Assembly: GCF_900103125.1 (NCBI RefSeq)
Contig: NZ_FNJV01000001.1
Location: 806,001 to 870,000 of the forward strand
From: Mucilaginibacter sp. OK268
GTDB lineage: Bacteria; Bacteroidota; Bacteroidia; Sphingobacteriales; Sphingobacteriaceae
DNA length: 64,000 nucleotides
Reading direction: 5' to 3'
Under the pieces are notes generated by a model. The model had not been told where the DNA came from, did not search any database, and was given only the letters and a program-made list of their open reading frames with translations. Each line of letters begins with the position of its first letter. Position 1 is the stretch's first letter. Made by a program: the position numbers and the translations under genes. Shown piece after piece: positions 17,535 through 26,736 of the stretch.

Positions 17535-20500
17535 TGTCTATAGCTATGCGAAAAATCGGACTGCTTGCTTTAGGGATATGTTTATCGGCCAGCTGGGTTA
17601 AAGCCCAGGAAAAGGCGGGTTTCAGGGAGTATAACAAAGTGATCACTACCTACCCGTTCTCGGATCCTAACCCGATACCGGCGTTCACCAATATTTACCC
17701 CTACTTCAGGTACGATGGCTTTACCGATAAACCCGTGCAGAAGGAGTGGAAGGTGGTGGAACTGCAAAACAAGTATATCACCTTAACCGTGCTGCCGCAG
17801 ATCGGCGGCAAGATCTGGTCGGCTGTGGAACGGTCGACAGGCAAAGGGTTCATTTATGAGAACCACGTAGTAAAGTTCCGGGACATTGCTATGCGCGGCC
17901 CCTGGACAAGCGGCGGTATCGAACCCAATTATGGCATTATTGGCCATACCCCCAATTCAGTTACTCCAGTTGATTATATAGTACGCAATAATGATGATGG
18001 CAGCGTAAGCTGCATCATCAGCGTGCTTGACCTGCTTACCAGCACCACCTGGGCCATGGAGATCAACCTGCTCAAGGATAAAGCGTATTTCACCACCAGG
18101 TCTACCTGGTATAACGCCAACACGCTGGATGAGCCCTATTACCACTGGATGAACATCGGGATAAAAACCAAAGGTAACCTGCAATACATGTACCCCGGTA
18201 CCGGTTTCCTGGGCCACCAGGGTGAGCATGGCGACTGGCCCATCAACAAGCAAAACGGGAAGGACGTTTCCTTTTATAATAACAACGATTTTGGCGGTTC
18301 CAAATCATACCATGTATTTGGCAAGTACACCGATTTTTTTGGCGCTTACTGGCATGACGATGAAATGGGTATGGCCCGCTATTCGGGTCGTGATGACAAA
18401 GCCGGCAAAAAGATCTGGATCTGGGGATTGTCGGAGCAGGGCATGATCTGGGAGAAACTGCTGACAGATAATGATGGTCAGTATTCCGAGATCCAGTCGG
18501 GCAGGTTGTTTAACCAAACATCGCCCGAAAGTACATTTACGCCGTTTAAGCACAAAGGCTTTGCACCCGGCGAAGCTTCGGTATGGACGGAATACTGGTA
18601 CCCGGTACTCAAAACCAAGGGTTTTGTGGAAGCCAATAACTACGGCGCATTAAACGTAAAGACCGGAAATGGCTGGCTAAAACTGGCGCTGAGCCCGGTG
18701 CAAAAAATTGCCGATAGCCTGGTTGTGAAGCAAGGCGAAACCATCATCTACAGCAAAAAACTGGAATTGGATCCGCTGCAAACTTTTGCCGACTCTGTTC
18801 AAATGGATGCAGGCAAGGGTGATGTGCTGGTTACGCTGGGACGCGATAAGATCATATACAATTCAAAACCTGACGAAGGTGATCTGAGTCGCCCGCTTAA
18901 TTCGCCCAAAGATTTTAACTGGAATACGGCCTACGGCCTGTATATACAAGGCAAGGAACTGATGGACGAAAAAGCCTATCCGCAGGCCGAAGAAAAATTG
19001 CAGGCAGCGCTGAAACTCGATCATAACTACGTGCCGGCTCTGGTAAAAATGGCCCAGCTGGATTACCGTAACCTGGACTATACAGAAGCTCTGGAACTGG
19101 CCAAACATGCCTTAAGCATCGATACCTATGATGGCGGGGCGAACTATTATTACGGCATCATCAATACTAAACTGAACCACATTGCCGATGCCAAAGATGG
19201 TTTTGATATCGCAGCTTTATCCATGGAATACCGGACTGCAGCCTATAACGGACTGGCTGGTATATATCTCCGGGAAAAAAACTACGACAAAGCCCTGGAA
19301 TATACGGCCAAAGCGCTCGACTTTAACCGTTATGATCTGTCGGCTTTGCAGGTTCAGGTTATCGCTTACCGCTACCTGCATCAGCAGCAAAATGCGGAAC
19401 GAGTATTGGCTCAGATCCTGGCATTTAATCCGCTTGATCATTTTGCCGGGTTCGAAAAATATTTGTGGGATGCTTCGACCAAAACTGAGTTCACTGCTGC
19501 TATCCGGAATGAACAGCCGATTGAGAGCTACCTGGAACTGGCCAATGTTTATTATCAGAACGGGTATTTAGAAGAGTGTCGCAAAGTGCTTGAACTTTCG
19601 CCAGCGAATGCTTTGGTAAATTATTGGCTGGCCTTTTTACAGCATCAAGCAGGCAAATCGTTTGCACAGCAATTGGATAAGGCCAACAATACCACACCTG
19701 CCTTTGTATTCCCCTTCAGAGCTGATGATGAAGAGGTGCTGACCTGGGCCATGCAGCAAAGTAATAGCTGGAAACCCAAATACTTCCTCGCCCTGCTGTA
19801 TAAAGATCGCAACCGTATCAACGAAAGCAAAACCCTGTTTACCCAATGCAGTAACCAGCCCGATTTTGCGCCGTTTTATGCTGCCCGTGCAGCCATGCTG
19901 ATGGGAGCATCTGATCTGACCGATCTGCAAAAAGCCCTGAAATTACAGCCCAACGAATGGCGTTATTCCAAATTACTGGGCGAATATTATGTGGCTCATA
20001 ACCAGTATCTGGAGGCTTTGGCTACGGTGGAACCTTTTTACCGCAAGCACTCCGAAAATTATATTATCGGCATGCTGTATGCCAAAACGCTGCTGCTGGA
20101 TAAACGCTATGCAGAATGTACTAAGTTGCTTTCAGGTATCAATATATTGCCTTTTGAAGGCGCTACTATTGGTCGAGATTTGTACCGGGAAGCTAAGCTG
20201 ATGCTGGCTATCGAAAAATTAAGGAGCAACAATTATACTGCTGCACTTGCTTTAACCGCCGATGCTAAACTATGGCCGCTCAACCTGGGCGCCGGTAAAC
20301 CTTATCCCGAAAACATTGACGAAAGGGCAGAGGACTGGCTGACCTACCTGTGTTATACCAAACAGGGCAAAGATGCGGAAGCGCGCAAGTACCTGCAAAA
20401 GATCATCGCATTTACCCCAAAAACCGACAATACCGTCAAAAACTTTTTACCGGCCAATAGCCTGGTAACCGCCTGGGCTATGGAAAAGCTGGATGGAAAA

Positions 20501-20659
20501 GCCGCTGCCACCACATGGATGGATGCGCAGGTTAAACAGCACCCGGATAATGATATCATACAATGGTGCCGGCAGGTTTTCGAAAATGGGTCGGCCCCAA
20601 AAGCTGATACCAGTGATACCATCGTGCGCATCCTGCAACAAATCATGACGCTGAAATAA
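17534..20659 (+). CDS. DUF5107 / tetratricopeptide-repeat protein
   Basis: A 1041-residue secreted protein. The start at 17534 overlaps the previous stop; a second ATG at 17546 (MRKIGLLALG) would give a neater signal peptide ending VKAQ. Residues 20-450 form a DUF5107 domain, an aldose-epimerase-like beta-sandwich with VLPQIGGKIWSAVERSTGK and GGIEPNYGIIGHTP. From about 465 to 1000 there are TPR helices (AEEKLQAALKLDHNYVPAL, EALELAKHALSIDTYDGG). Proteins of this kind recur in PULs with glycosidases; the role is unknown, perhaps sugar binding or mutarotation on a scaffold. Confidence 0.7.
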   Translation: MSIAMRKIGLLALGICLSASWVKAQEKAGFREYNKVITTYPFSDPNPIPAFTNIYPYFRYDGFTDKPVQKEWKVVELQNKYITLTVLPQIGGKIWSAVERSTGKGFIYENHVVKFRDIAMRGPWTSGGIEPNYGIIGHTPNSVTPVDYIVRNNDDGSVSCIISVLDLLTSTTWAMEINLLKDKAYFTTRSTWYNANTLDEPYYHWMNIGIKTKGNLQYMYPGTGFLGHQGEHGDWPINKQNGKDVSFYNNNDFGGSKSYHVFGKYTDFFGAYWHDDEMGMARYSGRDDKAGKKIWIWGLSEQGMIWEKLLTDNDGQYSEIQSGRLFNQTSPESTFTPFKHKGFAPGEASVWTEYWYPVLKTKGFVEANNYGALNVKTGNGWLKLALSPVQKIADSLVVKQGETIIYSKKLELDPLQTFADSVQMDAGKGDVLVTLGRDKIIYNSKPDEGDLSRPLNSPKDFNWNTAYGLYIQGKELMDEKAYPQAEEKLQAALKLDHNYVPALVKMAQLDYRNLDYTEALELAKHALSIDTYDGGANYYYGIINTKLNHIADAKDGFDIAALSMEYRTAAYNGLAGIYLREKNYDKALEYTAKALDFNRYDLSALQVQVIAYRYLHQQQNAERVLAQILAFNPLDHFAGFEKYLWDASTKTEFTAAIRNEQPIESYLELANVYYQNGYLEECRKVLELSPANALVNYWLAFLQHQAGKSFAQQLDKANNTTPAFVFPFRADDEEVLTWAMQQSNSWKPKYFLALLYKDRNRINESKTLFTQCSNQPDFAPFYAARAAMLMGASDLTDLQKALKLQPNEWRYSKLLGEYYVAHNQYLEALATVEPFYRKHSENYIIGMLYAKTLLLDKRYAECTKLLSGINILPFEGATIGRDLYREAKLMLAIEKLRSNNYTAALALTADAKLWPLNLGAGKPYPENIDERAEDWLTYLCYTKQGKDAEARKYLQKIIAFTPKTDNTVKNFLPANSLVTAWAMEKLDGKAAATTWMDAQVKQHPDNDIIQWCRQVFENGSAPKADTSDTIVRILQQIMTLK

Positions 20660-20667
20660 TCATCTAT

Positions 20668-21993
20668 ATGAAAAAACACAGAATAACCACGATTGCTAAA
20701 ATTGCTTTATTGGGCGCTGCGTTTGCACTGCTGCAATTGAATAGTCAGGCGGCTACACTCCCGGCAGATACCGCGCTTAAAGTACCGCTGGGCGGCAACA
20801 GCTGGGTAAGCAAAAACGGGCAGGCTGTTATTGACAGTGCCGGTCTGAGTAACTGGAGCGCCAATACCGATGTGGTAAGCATATACGTGCGCCTGGAGGC
20901 CGCCGGAGACTTGAAAATAGCCCTTCGATTGCAGGTGCCTGAGGGTAGCAGTACCATCAAAGTATCGGCAGGGTCAATTGTGTTAACCAAAACGGTATCT
21001 AACCACGAATCTGCTATTGTTGATTTTGGTACTGCGCATATCAAAGCTCCGGGCTATGTGCAAATAAAGCTGCAGGGTTTAAAAAAGAGCGGCAAAGTAT
21101 TCGCACAGGTAAGTGATCTGTTGTTGAGTGGTGCAGCTACGGCTAATGGCGCTGAGTATACTAAAGATAACCATGGCAGTTATTTTTACTGGGGCAGGCG
21201 AGGCCCGTCTGTGCACCTGAACTATCCTTTACCTGATGAAGCCAAAACGACCGCCGAATGGTTCTATAATGAAGTGACCGTACCCGTTGGTAACGATGTG
21301 CTGGGTTCGTACTTCATGGCCGATGGCTTTACTGGTGGATACTTCGGTATGCAGGTAAACTCACCCACCGAGCGCCACGTGTTGTTCTCTATCTGGAGTC
21401 CTTTCAATACCGATGATCCAAAAAGTATCCCCGATAGTTTAAAGATCCGCCTGCTGAAAAAAGGAACTGGTGTACATGCCGGCGAATTTGGCAGCGAAGG
21501 TTCAGGAGGACAAAGTTATATGAACTTTCCCTGGGTGGCCGGTAAAACCTATGCTTTTTTGATCCATGCCCAGGCCGATGCCTCGGCTAAAACCACCATA
21601 TTTACCGCATATTTTAAACCGGCTGATCAAGGCACCTGGCAACTGGTGGCCAGCTTTAAACGACCAATGTCGGGTTTTTATTTAAAAGGCTTGTATTCGT
21701 TCCTGGAAAATTTTGATCCGGAAATGGGTACTACCGAGCGCCGGGTAAACTTTGGCAATGGCTGGCTGGTAGATACAGCAGGCAAATGGTACCCGCTTAC
21801 CAAGGCCCTTTTTACAGGCGATGCCACCGCAAATATCAAATACAGAAAGGATTACGGCGGTGGTGTACAGGGTGATCATTTTTACCTCAGAAATTGTGGA
21901 TTTTTTAATGATTTTTCGACACTCAAAACCGATCTTAGCCGCCAGCAATCAAGCGCGGCTCACCCGACAATTGATTTTAATAAATTACCGTAA
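20668..21993 (+). CDS. DUF5077/DUF3472 domain secreted protein
   Basis: A 441-residue exported protein (signal ending LNSQAA). The N-terminal 130 residues resemble a carbohydrate-binding-like DUF5077 domain. The rest matches DUF3472 (YFYWGRRGPSVHLNYPLP, TGGYFGMQVNSPTERHVLFS). Only 8 bases separate it from the previous gene. Such proteins are common PUL accessories; no catalytic residues can be assigned. Confidence 0.7.
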   Translation: MKKHRITTIAKIALLGAAFALLQLNSQAATLPADTALKVPLGGNSWVSKNGQAVIDSAGLSNWSANTDVVSIYVRLEAAGDLKIALRLQVPEGSSTIKVSAGSIVLTKTVSNHESAIVDFGTAHIKAPGYVQIKLQGLKKSGKVFAQVSDLLLSGAATANGAEYTKDNHGSYFYWGRRGPSVHLNYPLPDEAKTTAEWFYNEVTVPVGNDVLGSYFMADGFTGGYFGMQVNSPTERHVLFSIWSPFNTDDPKSIPDSLKIRLLKKGTGVHAGEFGSEGSGGQSYMNFPWVAGKTYAFLIHAQADASAKTTIFTAYFKPADQGTWQLVASFKRPMSGFYLKGLYSFLENFDPEMGTTERRVNFGNGWLVDTAGKWYPLTKALFTGDATANIKYRKDYGGGVQGDHFYLRNCGFFNDFSTLKTDLSRQQSSAAHPTIDFNKLP

Positions 21994-21996
21994 GTG

Positions 21997-22088
21997 GTAT
22001 CAAGTAGCTAGTATCAAGTATCAAGATACCTTGCTTCTTCCATGTTAAAAGAAAAAAGTCGTGATACTTGATACTAGCTACTTGATAC
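21997..22088. repeat. Inverted repeat GTATCAAGTAGC family, copy A
   Basis: The arms GTATCAAGTAGCTAGTATCA (21997 on) and its complement (ending 22088) pair over about 28 bases with almost no mismatch. The arm itself repeats AGTATCAAGTA. It lies between the DUF3472 and GH35 genes. A related, more decayed copy follows GH35 at 23930-24141. Confidence 0.8.
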
Positions 22089-22125
22089 TAAATATGCTAC
22101 TCGATACTAAATAAAAACAAGAACC

Positions 22126-23925
22126 GTGAAAAAATACCTTTTACCCTTACTCTTTTTGTTACCCGTATTGTGTTTTGCGCAGGACAAACATGTTTTTAGC
22201 CTGAGTAAAAACGAATTTCTGCTGGATGGCAAACCTTTCCAGATCATCAGCGGCGAAATGCACCCGGCCCGGATCCCCCGCGAATACTGGCGCGACCGTA
22301 TCCGCATGACCAAAGCCATGGGCTGTAACACCATTGCGGCTTATGTATTTTGGAATTATCATGAGGCCAAGCCAGGTGTTTTCGACTTCAAAACAGGCAA
22401 CCATGATATCGCCGAATTTATCCGCATTTGTAAGGAAGAAGGCATGTGGGTGCTGCTGCGTCCTGGTCCGTATGTGTGTGCCGAATGGGATTTTGGCGGA
22501 TTGCCGTCATGGCTGTTGAAAATACCTGATATAAAAGTGCGCTGTATGGACAGCCGCTACATGAGCGCTGTAAGCCGTTACGTGGCCCATCTGGCTGCCG
22601 AGGTTAAACCCCTGCAATGTACCAATGGAGGGCCTATCATCATGTCGCAGATCGAGAATGAGTACGGTAGCTATGCCAATGATAAAACTTACCTGGAGGC
22701 CCTGCGTAAACTATGGGTACAAAACGGCATCACCGTACCTTTCTATACAGCCGATGGCGCTACACCTTATATGCTGGAAGCCGGTAATATCGATGGTGCG
22801 GCTATTGGTCTGGATAGTGGCACCAGCGATGAGGATTTTGCCCAGGCAAGCAAACGCAATCCCAACGTGCCATCTTTCAGCAGCGAAACTTATCCCGGCT
22901 GGTTAACGCACTGGAAAGAGAAATTTGCCAAACCTGATACCAGTGGTCTCAAGAAAGAAATTACCTACCTGTTGGAGAACCATAAATCATTTAACCTGTA
23001 TGTGATCCACGGTGGTACCAACTTTGGCTTCACAGCAGGTGCCAATGCTTTTTCGGCTACCCAATACCAACCCGATCTCACCAGCTATGATTACGATGCG
23101 CCCATCAACGAGCAGGGTCAGGCAACGCCTAAATACTATATGCTGCGTAACCTCATCAGCAAATATGTAAAATATAAAATTCCGGCTGTACCGCAGGCTG
23201 CCAAAGCTATCAGCATACCGGCTATCACTTTAGCGCCACTCACCAGTATCTGGCAGCAACTGCCAAAGCCGTTCCTGTCGCCACAGCCACAGCCGATGGA
23301 ATATTATGATCAAAACCAGGGCCTGATGCTTTATCGCACCAAACTCATCGGCCATAAAAAAGGCACGCTTACCATTACCGAACCGCATGATTATGCCATG
23401 GTATTTGTAGATGGCAAACTCATCGATACCGTTTACCGCGATGGCGGCAAATGGAACGTGAAGATTCCCGAAAGCAGCAGTAAAGACCCGGTACTGGATA
23501 TTTTGGTAGAAGGTATGGGCCACATCAACTTTGCTCAATACATCATTGATCGTAAAGGTATTACCGATCGCGTAACCCTCAATGGCATGACCCTGATGGA
23601 CTGGCAGATCTATCCTTTACCCATGACCGAAGCTTTTATCAAAACACTAAAACCGGCAAAAGCCGAAGCTGATGCCAAAGGCATGTTCTTTAAAGGAACG
23701 TTTGATCTGAAAGCAACCGGCGACACTTATTTCGACCTGAGTAATTACGCAAAAGGCATCATTTATGTGAATGGTCATAACCTGGGCCGCTACTGGAACA
23801 CCGGTCCGCAGCAAAGGCTGTACTGTCCGGCATCATGGCTCAAAAAAGGTTCCAACGAAGTTTTGGTGTTTGATTTTCATCAGAACGAAGCCAAAACCAT
23901 CAGCGGTAAAACTACTTTGGAGTAG
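22126..23925 (+). CDS. Glycoside hydrolase family 35 beta-galactosidase
   Basis: A 599-residue secreted enzyme (signal ending LPVLCFAQ) that should remove terminal beta-galactose from oligosaccharides. The GH35 barrel starts with FQIISGEMHPARIPREYW. The acid/base Glu is in SQIENEYGSY near residue 177, and the nucleophile Glu is in SSETYPGW near 254. A C-terminal jelly-roll (YVNGHNLGRYW) is typical. It is the last PUL 1 gene before a strong terminator. It is bracketed by two copies of one inverted repeat, so it may have been inserted or shuffled as a unit. Confidence 0.93.
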   Translation: MKKYLLPLLFLLPVLCFAQDKHVFSLSKNEFLLDGKPFQIISGEMHPARIPREYWRDRIRMTKAMGCNTIAAYVFWNYHEAKPGVFDFKTGNHDIAEFIRICKEEGMWVLLRPGPYVCAEWDFGGLPSWLLKIPDIKVRCMDSRYMSAVSRYVAHLAAEVKPLQCTNGGPIIMSQIENEYGSYANDKTYLEALRKLWVQNGITVPFYTADGATPYMLEAGNIDGAAIGLDSGTSDEDFAQASKRNPNVPSFSSETYPGWLTHWKEKFAKPDTSGLKKEITYLLENHKSFNLYVIHGGTNFGFTAGANAFSATQYQPDLTSYDYDAPINEQGQATPKYYMLRNLISKYVKYKIPAVPQAAKAISIPAITLAPLTSIWQQLPKPFLSPQPQPMEYYDQNQGLMLYRTKLIGHKKGTLTITEPHDYAMVFVDGKLIDTVYRDGGKWNVKIPESSSKDPVLDILVEGMGHINFAQYIIDRKGITDRVTLNGMTLMDWQIYPLPMTEAFIKTLKPAKAEADAKGMFFKGTFDLKATGDTYFDLSNYAKGIIYVNGHNLGRYWNTGPQQRLYCPASWLKKGSNEVLVFDFHQNEAKTISGKTTLE

Positions 23926-23929
23926 GGGA

Positions 23930-24141
23930 TAGTATCAAGAAGTTAGAATCAGGAATCAAGACTTTTTTCCTACTTGGGAATTGTAAGACTTACAAAGTTT
24001 TCAAAACTTCTTAAGTCTTTACGTGTTTTAGCAAACGGGTGTCATGCCGACACCCGTTTTTTTTTGCTGTTGTTTTTATAAATAAATAGTTAAATTCAAC
24101 AAGTAAAAAGTCGTGGTGCTTGATACTATCTACTTGATACT
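23930..24141. repeat. Inverted repeat GTATCAAGTAGC family, copy B (decayed)
   Basis: The left arm at 23930-23968 (AGTATCAAGAAGTTAGAATC) pairs imperfectly with the right arm at 24105-24141. The right arm closely matches that of copy A, including the AAAAAGTCGTG start and the trailing ACTAAAT. The right arm ends only two bases before the ankyrin gene start. The centre holds the GH35 terminator. Confidence 0.7.
24034..24065 (+). terminator. Rho-independent terminator of PUL 1
   Basis: A 10-bp stem (AACGGGTGTC with GACACCCGTT), a 5-base loop, and an unbroken run of about ten T. Confidence 0.9.
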
Positions 24142-24143
24142 AA

Positions 24144-24776
24144 ATGAAAACACTTATTGACAATAAAGATTACCAGGGGATAGAGCAGGCACTTATCCAT
24201 GATCCGGCTTTGGCCAATGAAGGCATTCCATATGATAGCGTGAACACCACCCTGGCCCACCCGCTGCACCGCATCTGCGACGGCGTGTTTTCCGGAACAT
24301 ATACCGATGCAGAAGGTGTTCAAATGGCCAGAATATTTTTAGCGCATGGAGCAAATGTTAATGGTAACGGACTGATAGAAAAACAGGATACGCCACTTAC
24401 CGCCGCGGCAAGTCTGCATGCCGATCAGGTTGCGCTTTTGTATATCGAAAACGGGGCGATTTTAAACCACCCAGGCTGCCATGGCGGTACCGCATTACAC
24501 TGGGCAGCCTGGTGCGGCCGGGATAAAGTAGTTGAAAAATTGGTACAGCAAGGAGCAGAAATTAATAAGATATGTATCGATTTTAAAGCCACGCCGCTCT
24601 TTTGGGCAGTTCATGGATTAAAAAATGGAGGGGCAACCAGTTCATCCAATTATTTGGAATGCGTCAGGATCCTGGTTCAGGCTGGCGCCGATAAAACTAT
24701 CCCCAATTGTGATGGAAATACAGCTTTTGAATTGTTGGATGATGGGGATTTGGAGTTAAAGGAATTATTGAAATAA
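24144..24776 (+). CDS. Ankyrin repeat protein
   Basis: A 210-residue cytoplasmic protein with ankyrin repeats, a protein-binding scaffold. The clearest repeats are GGTALHWAAWCGRDKVVEKL (about 113-132) and the following FKATPLFWAVHG and CVRILVQAGADKT; an earlier one is DTPLTAAASLHADQVALL. There is no signal peptide and no fused enzyme domain. The start lies against the right arm of repeat copy B, which may supply its leader. The partner is unknown. Confidence 0.85.
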   Translation: MKTLIDNKDYQGIEQALIHDPALANEGIPYDSVNTTLAHPLHRICDGVFSGTYTDAEGVQMARIFLAHGANVNGNGLIEKQDTPLTAAASLHADQVALLYIENGAILNHPGCHGGTALHWAAWCGRDKVVEKLVQQGAEINKICIDFKATPLFWAVHGLKNGGATSSSNYLECVRILVQAGADKTIPNCDGNTAFELLDDGDLELKELLK

Positions 24777-24874
24777 GGGCAGTGCTCCCGCGAGATTAGT
24801 GATAGCGTATCTCGTGGGTGGTATGGTTAAAGCCTTCTGCTTTTTAGTTTAGCTAAAAGCATGTTGTCTCCATT

Positions 24875-24968
24875 GCTACCTCAAGCGTACCGCTTTTGAT
24901 CATATACAATTGAACGGTTTGAGTGTATAACTAATCCTGGGGACCACAAGCGGGACGCTTGCGGTAGC
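24875..24968. repeat. Decayed palindromic repeat (GCTACCGCAAGCGTCCCGC type)
   Basis: The left arm GCTACCTCAAGCGTACCGCT pairs with the right arm, which ends GGGACGCTTGCGGTAGC, with about four mismatches over 27 bases. It resembles dispersed intergenic repeats of Bacteroidota. Confidence 0.6.
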
Positions 24969-25072
24969 TGGGAATTGGTAACATTACCGCTAAAGAAGAA
25001 GTATTGCCGATGGTGGAATAGCTGAAAACCTATCCCGGAAAATCAATTACTTTGAAAGCTTTAATATTTTTT

Positions 25073-25094
25073 GTTCCCCAGCTGGGCTCGAACC
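25073..25094 (-). other. tRNA 3'-end-like fragment
   Basis: On the minus strand GGTTCGAGCCCAGCTGGGG reads like a T-loop, T-stem half and acceptor strand, but no other tRNA parts are present. It could be an old attachment-site remnant or chance. Confidence 0.25.
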
Positions 25095-25206
25095 ATATAG
25101 TTGATCAATTAAAGATATTAAACGATTTTTAGCTTATTTTACTGTAGGCGCTTGACTTAACTAAATCTCCCTTGGATAAATCGATTGTCTTCGTTTACAA
25201 AAGCTG

Positions 25207-26625
25207 TCAATAATTTTTAATGTGCTTTGCAAGGATTTTGATGGCGTTTTCAATTCTACTATTCCATAGTGGGCAGCAATTTAATCGGATATAATTATGA
25301 TAATAATTTAAAGAAGAAAAGATATGGCCAGGGCAAATACCTATTCCGTTACTGAGTGCCGTTTTTTGATAATTGAATGAGTCAAGACCGGCAGGAAGCT
25401 CAATCCAAATACTTAAGCCTCCTTTCGGCACGGCGAGTTTGGTTCCTTCCGGGAAATAAGTAATAATGGCACCGATATATTTAATCATTTGCCCCTGAAG
25501 TTCAATTCGCATTTTTCTGATATGCTTGGTATAAAAACCACTTTCAAGGTATCTGGCAATAGCGTCCTGAAATATTCCGTTGGTAGAGATATTAGAACCA
25601 AATTTTAACTTTTCTATAGTTTGATGATGTTTGCCTGATGATACCCAGCCAATTCGAAAGCCCGGTGCGAGTGTTTTAGAAAAAGAGCTGCAATAAAGTA
25701 CATTATCATATTGGTCATATGCTTTTGCTGGAAAGCCATTAGCACCATCAAAGCATAACTCCCCAAGGCAATCGTCCTCGATCAGTGGAATATTCCGCTT
25801 ACCTAATAGTTCAACTAGTCTGATCTTATTTTCTTCAGGCATCGAACATCCAGTCGGATTATGACAGCGCGGCATAAAAACGCAGGCCGTTACCTTGTTT
25901 TCCTTCAACGCCACTTCGAGTTCGTCTAAAGAAAGCCCAATCTGTGGGTCAACGTTTATTTCAAGCGCTTGTAATCCCCGGCGTTCCAAGCTTTGCAAAA
26001 TACCGTGATACGTGGGGGATTCGATGGCTATGATGTCGCCGGGTGAAGTAATTGCATCCAAACAAAGATTGATAGCTTCCATACCACCATTAGTGACTAA
26101 TATTTTATTGGATGAAATAGGGTTTCGCCAGTCTAATGATAATCTTGAAATTTGCTTGAGCAATTTAGGGTGGCCATCAACAAGTGGATACTGGAAATTG
26201 TCATTCCCTGCTTCAGTCAGTGATGCCCTTACCGCTTTGTTCAAACTTGTAATTGGTAAGAACTCATTGACAGGTGCCAGGATAGAGAAATTGATTATGC
26301 CGTTCTCTTTCGCGTTTTTCATCATGGCAGCAGCCATTGCTGTAATTTCTACATTCGCAGGAAGCATCGGACCTGATTTAGTCTCGGGCACCTTCAGTGT
26401 TCCCATTGAATTGATAATATAACCCGACCTTGGTCTTGATACTATAATGCCTTTTGCTTCCAATAGGGAAAAAGCCTGGAAAGCCGTATTCATACTTACC
26501 TTCTGATCTTTCACAATCTGGCGTACCGAAGGTATCTTATCGCCTGCCTTTAGTTGAAGAACCTTGATGGTTTCCTCAATTTTTTCTGCGATCTGTTCAT
26601 AACGAAAGCTTTTACCTGTCATCAT
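25207..26625 (-). CDS. MocR-type regulator (GntR HTH fused to aminotransferase fold)
   Basis: A 472-residue regulator. Residues 1-70 are a GntR winged helix (GDKIPSVRQIVKDQKVSMNT). The rest is a type-I PLP-dependent aminotransferase domain with SSFSKTLAPGFRIGW, whose Lys would bind PLP. MocR proteins sense PLP or amino compounds and usually control a divergent neighbour. Here that is the MDR dehydrogenase at 26737, and the 111-base gap has direct repeats fit for a MocR dimer. Base composition is somewhat more AT-rich than in the PUL. Confidence 0.9.
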   Translation of the reverse strand: MMTGKSFRYEQIAEKIEETIKVLQLKAGDKIPSVRQIVKDQKVSMNTAFQAFSLLEAKGIIVSRPRSGYIINSMGTLKVPETKSGPMLPANVEITAMAAAMMKNAKENGIINFSILAPVNEFLPITSLNKAVRASLTEAGNDNFQYPLVDGHPKLLKQISRLSLDWRNPISSNKILVTNGGMEAINLCLDAITSPGDIIAIESPTYHGILQSLERRGLQALEINVDPQIGLSLDELEVALKENKVTACVFMPRCHNPTGCSMPEENKIRLVELLGKRNIPLIEDDCLGELCFDGANGFPAKAYDQYDNVLYCSSFSKTLAPGFRIGWVSSGKHHQTIEKLKFGSNISTNGIFQDAIARYLESGFYTKHIRKMRIELQGQMIKYIGAIITYFPEGTKLAVPKGGLSIWIELPAGLDSFNYQKTALSNGIGICPGHIFSSLNYYHNYIRLNCCPLWNSRIENAIKILAKHIKNY

Positions 26626-26661
26626 TGTACAATTAGCAATAGTGAGCGAAGGTACGCAAAA

Positions 26662-26702
26662 CTGTTCTCGTTTTATTTATGCAATCTGCACCTGTTCTTG
26701 TT
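26662..26702. promoter_or_regulatory. Direct-repeat operator for MocR
   Basis: CTGTTCTCGTT at 26662-26672 and CTGTTCTTGTT at 26692-26702 are exactly 30 bases apart, three helical turns. MocR/PdxR proteins are known to bind direct repeats between divergent genes. Confidence 0.55.
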
Positions 26703-26736
26703 ATTGCATTTACCTCATCTTTGTCCTAAATAAAAA

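Larger units (their letters stand above)
24777..25206. other. Gene-free stretch between ankyrin and MocR genes
   Basis: It holds a decayed palindrome at 24875-24968 and a tRNA-end-like fragment at 25073-25094. Near 24791-24820 there is a CGCGAGAT/ATCTCGTGGG pairing. No supportable gene is present. Confidence 0.6.
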
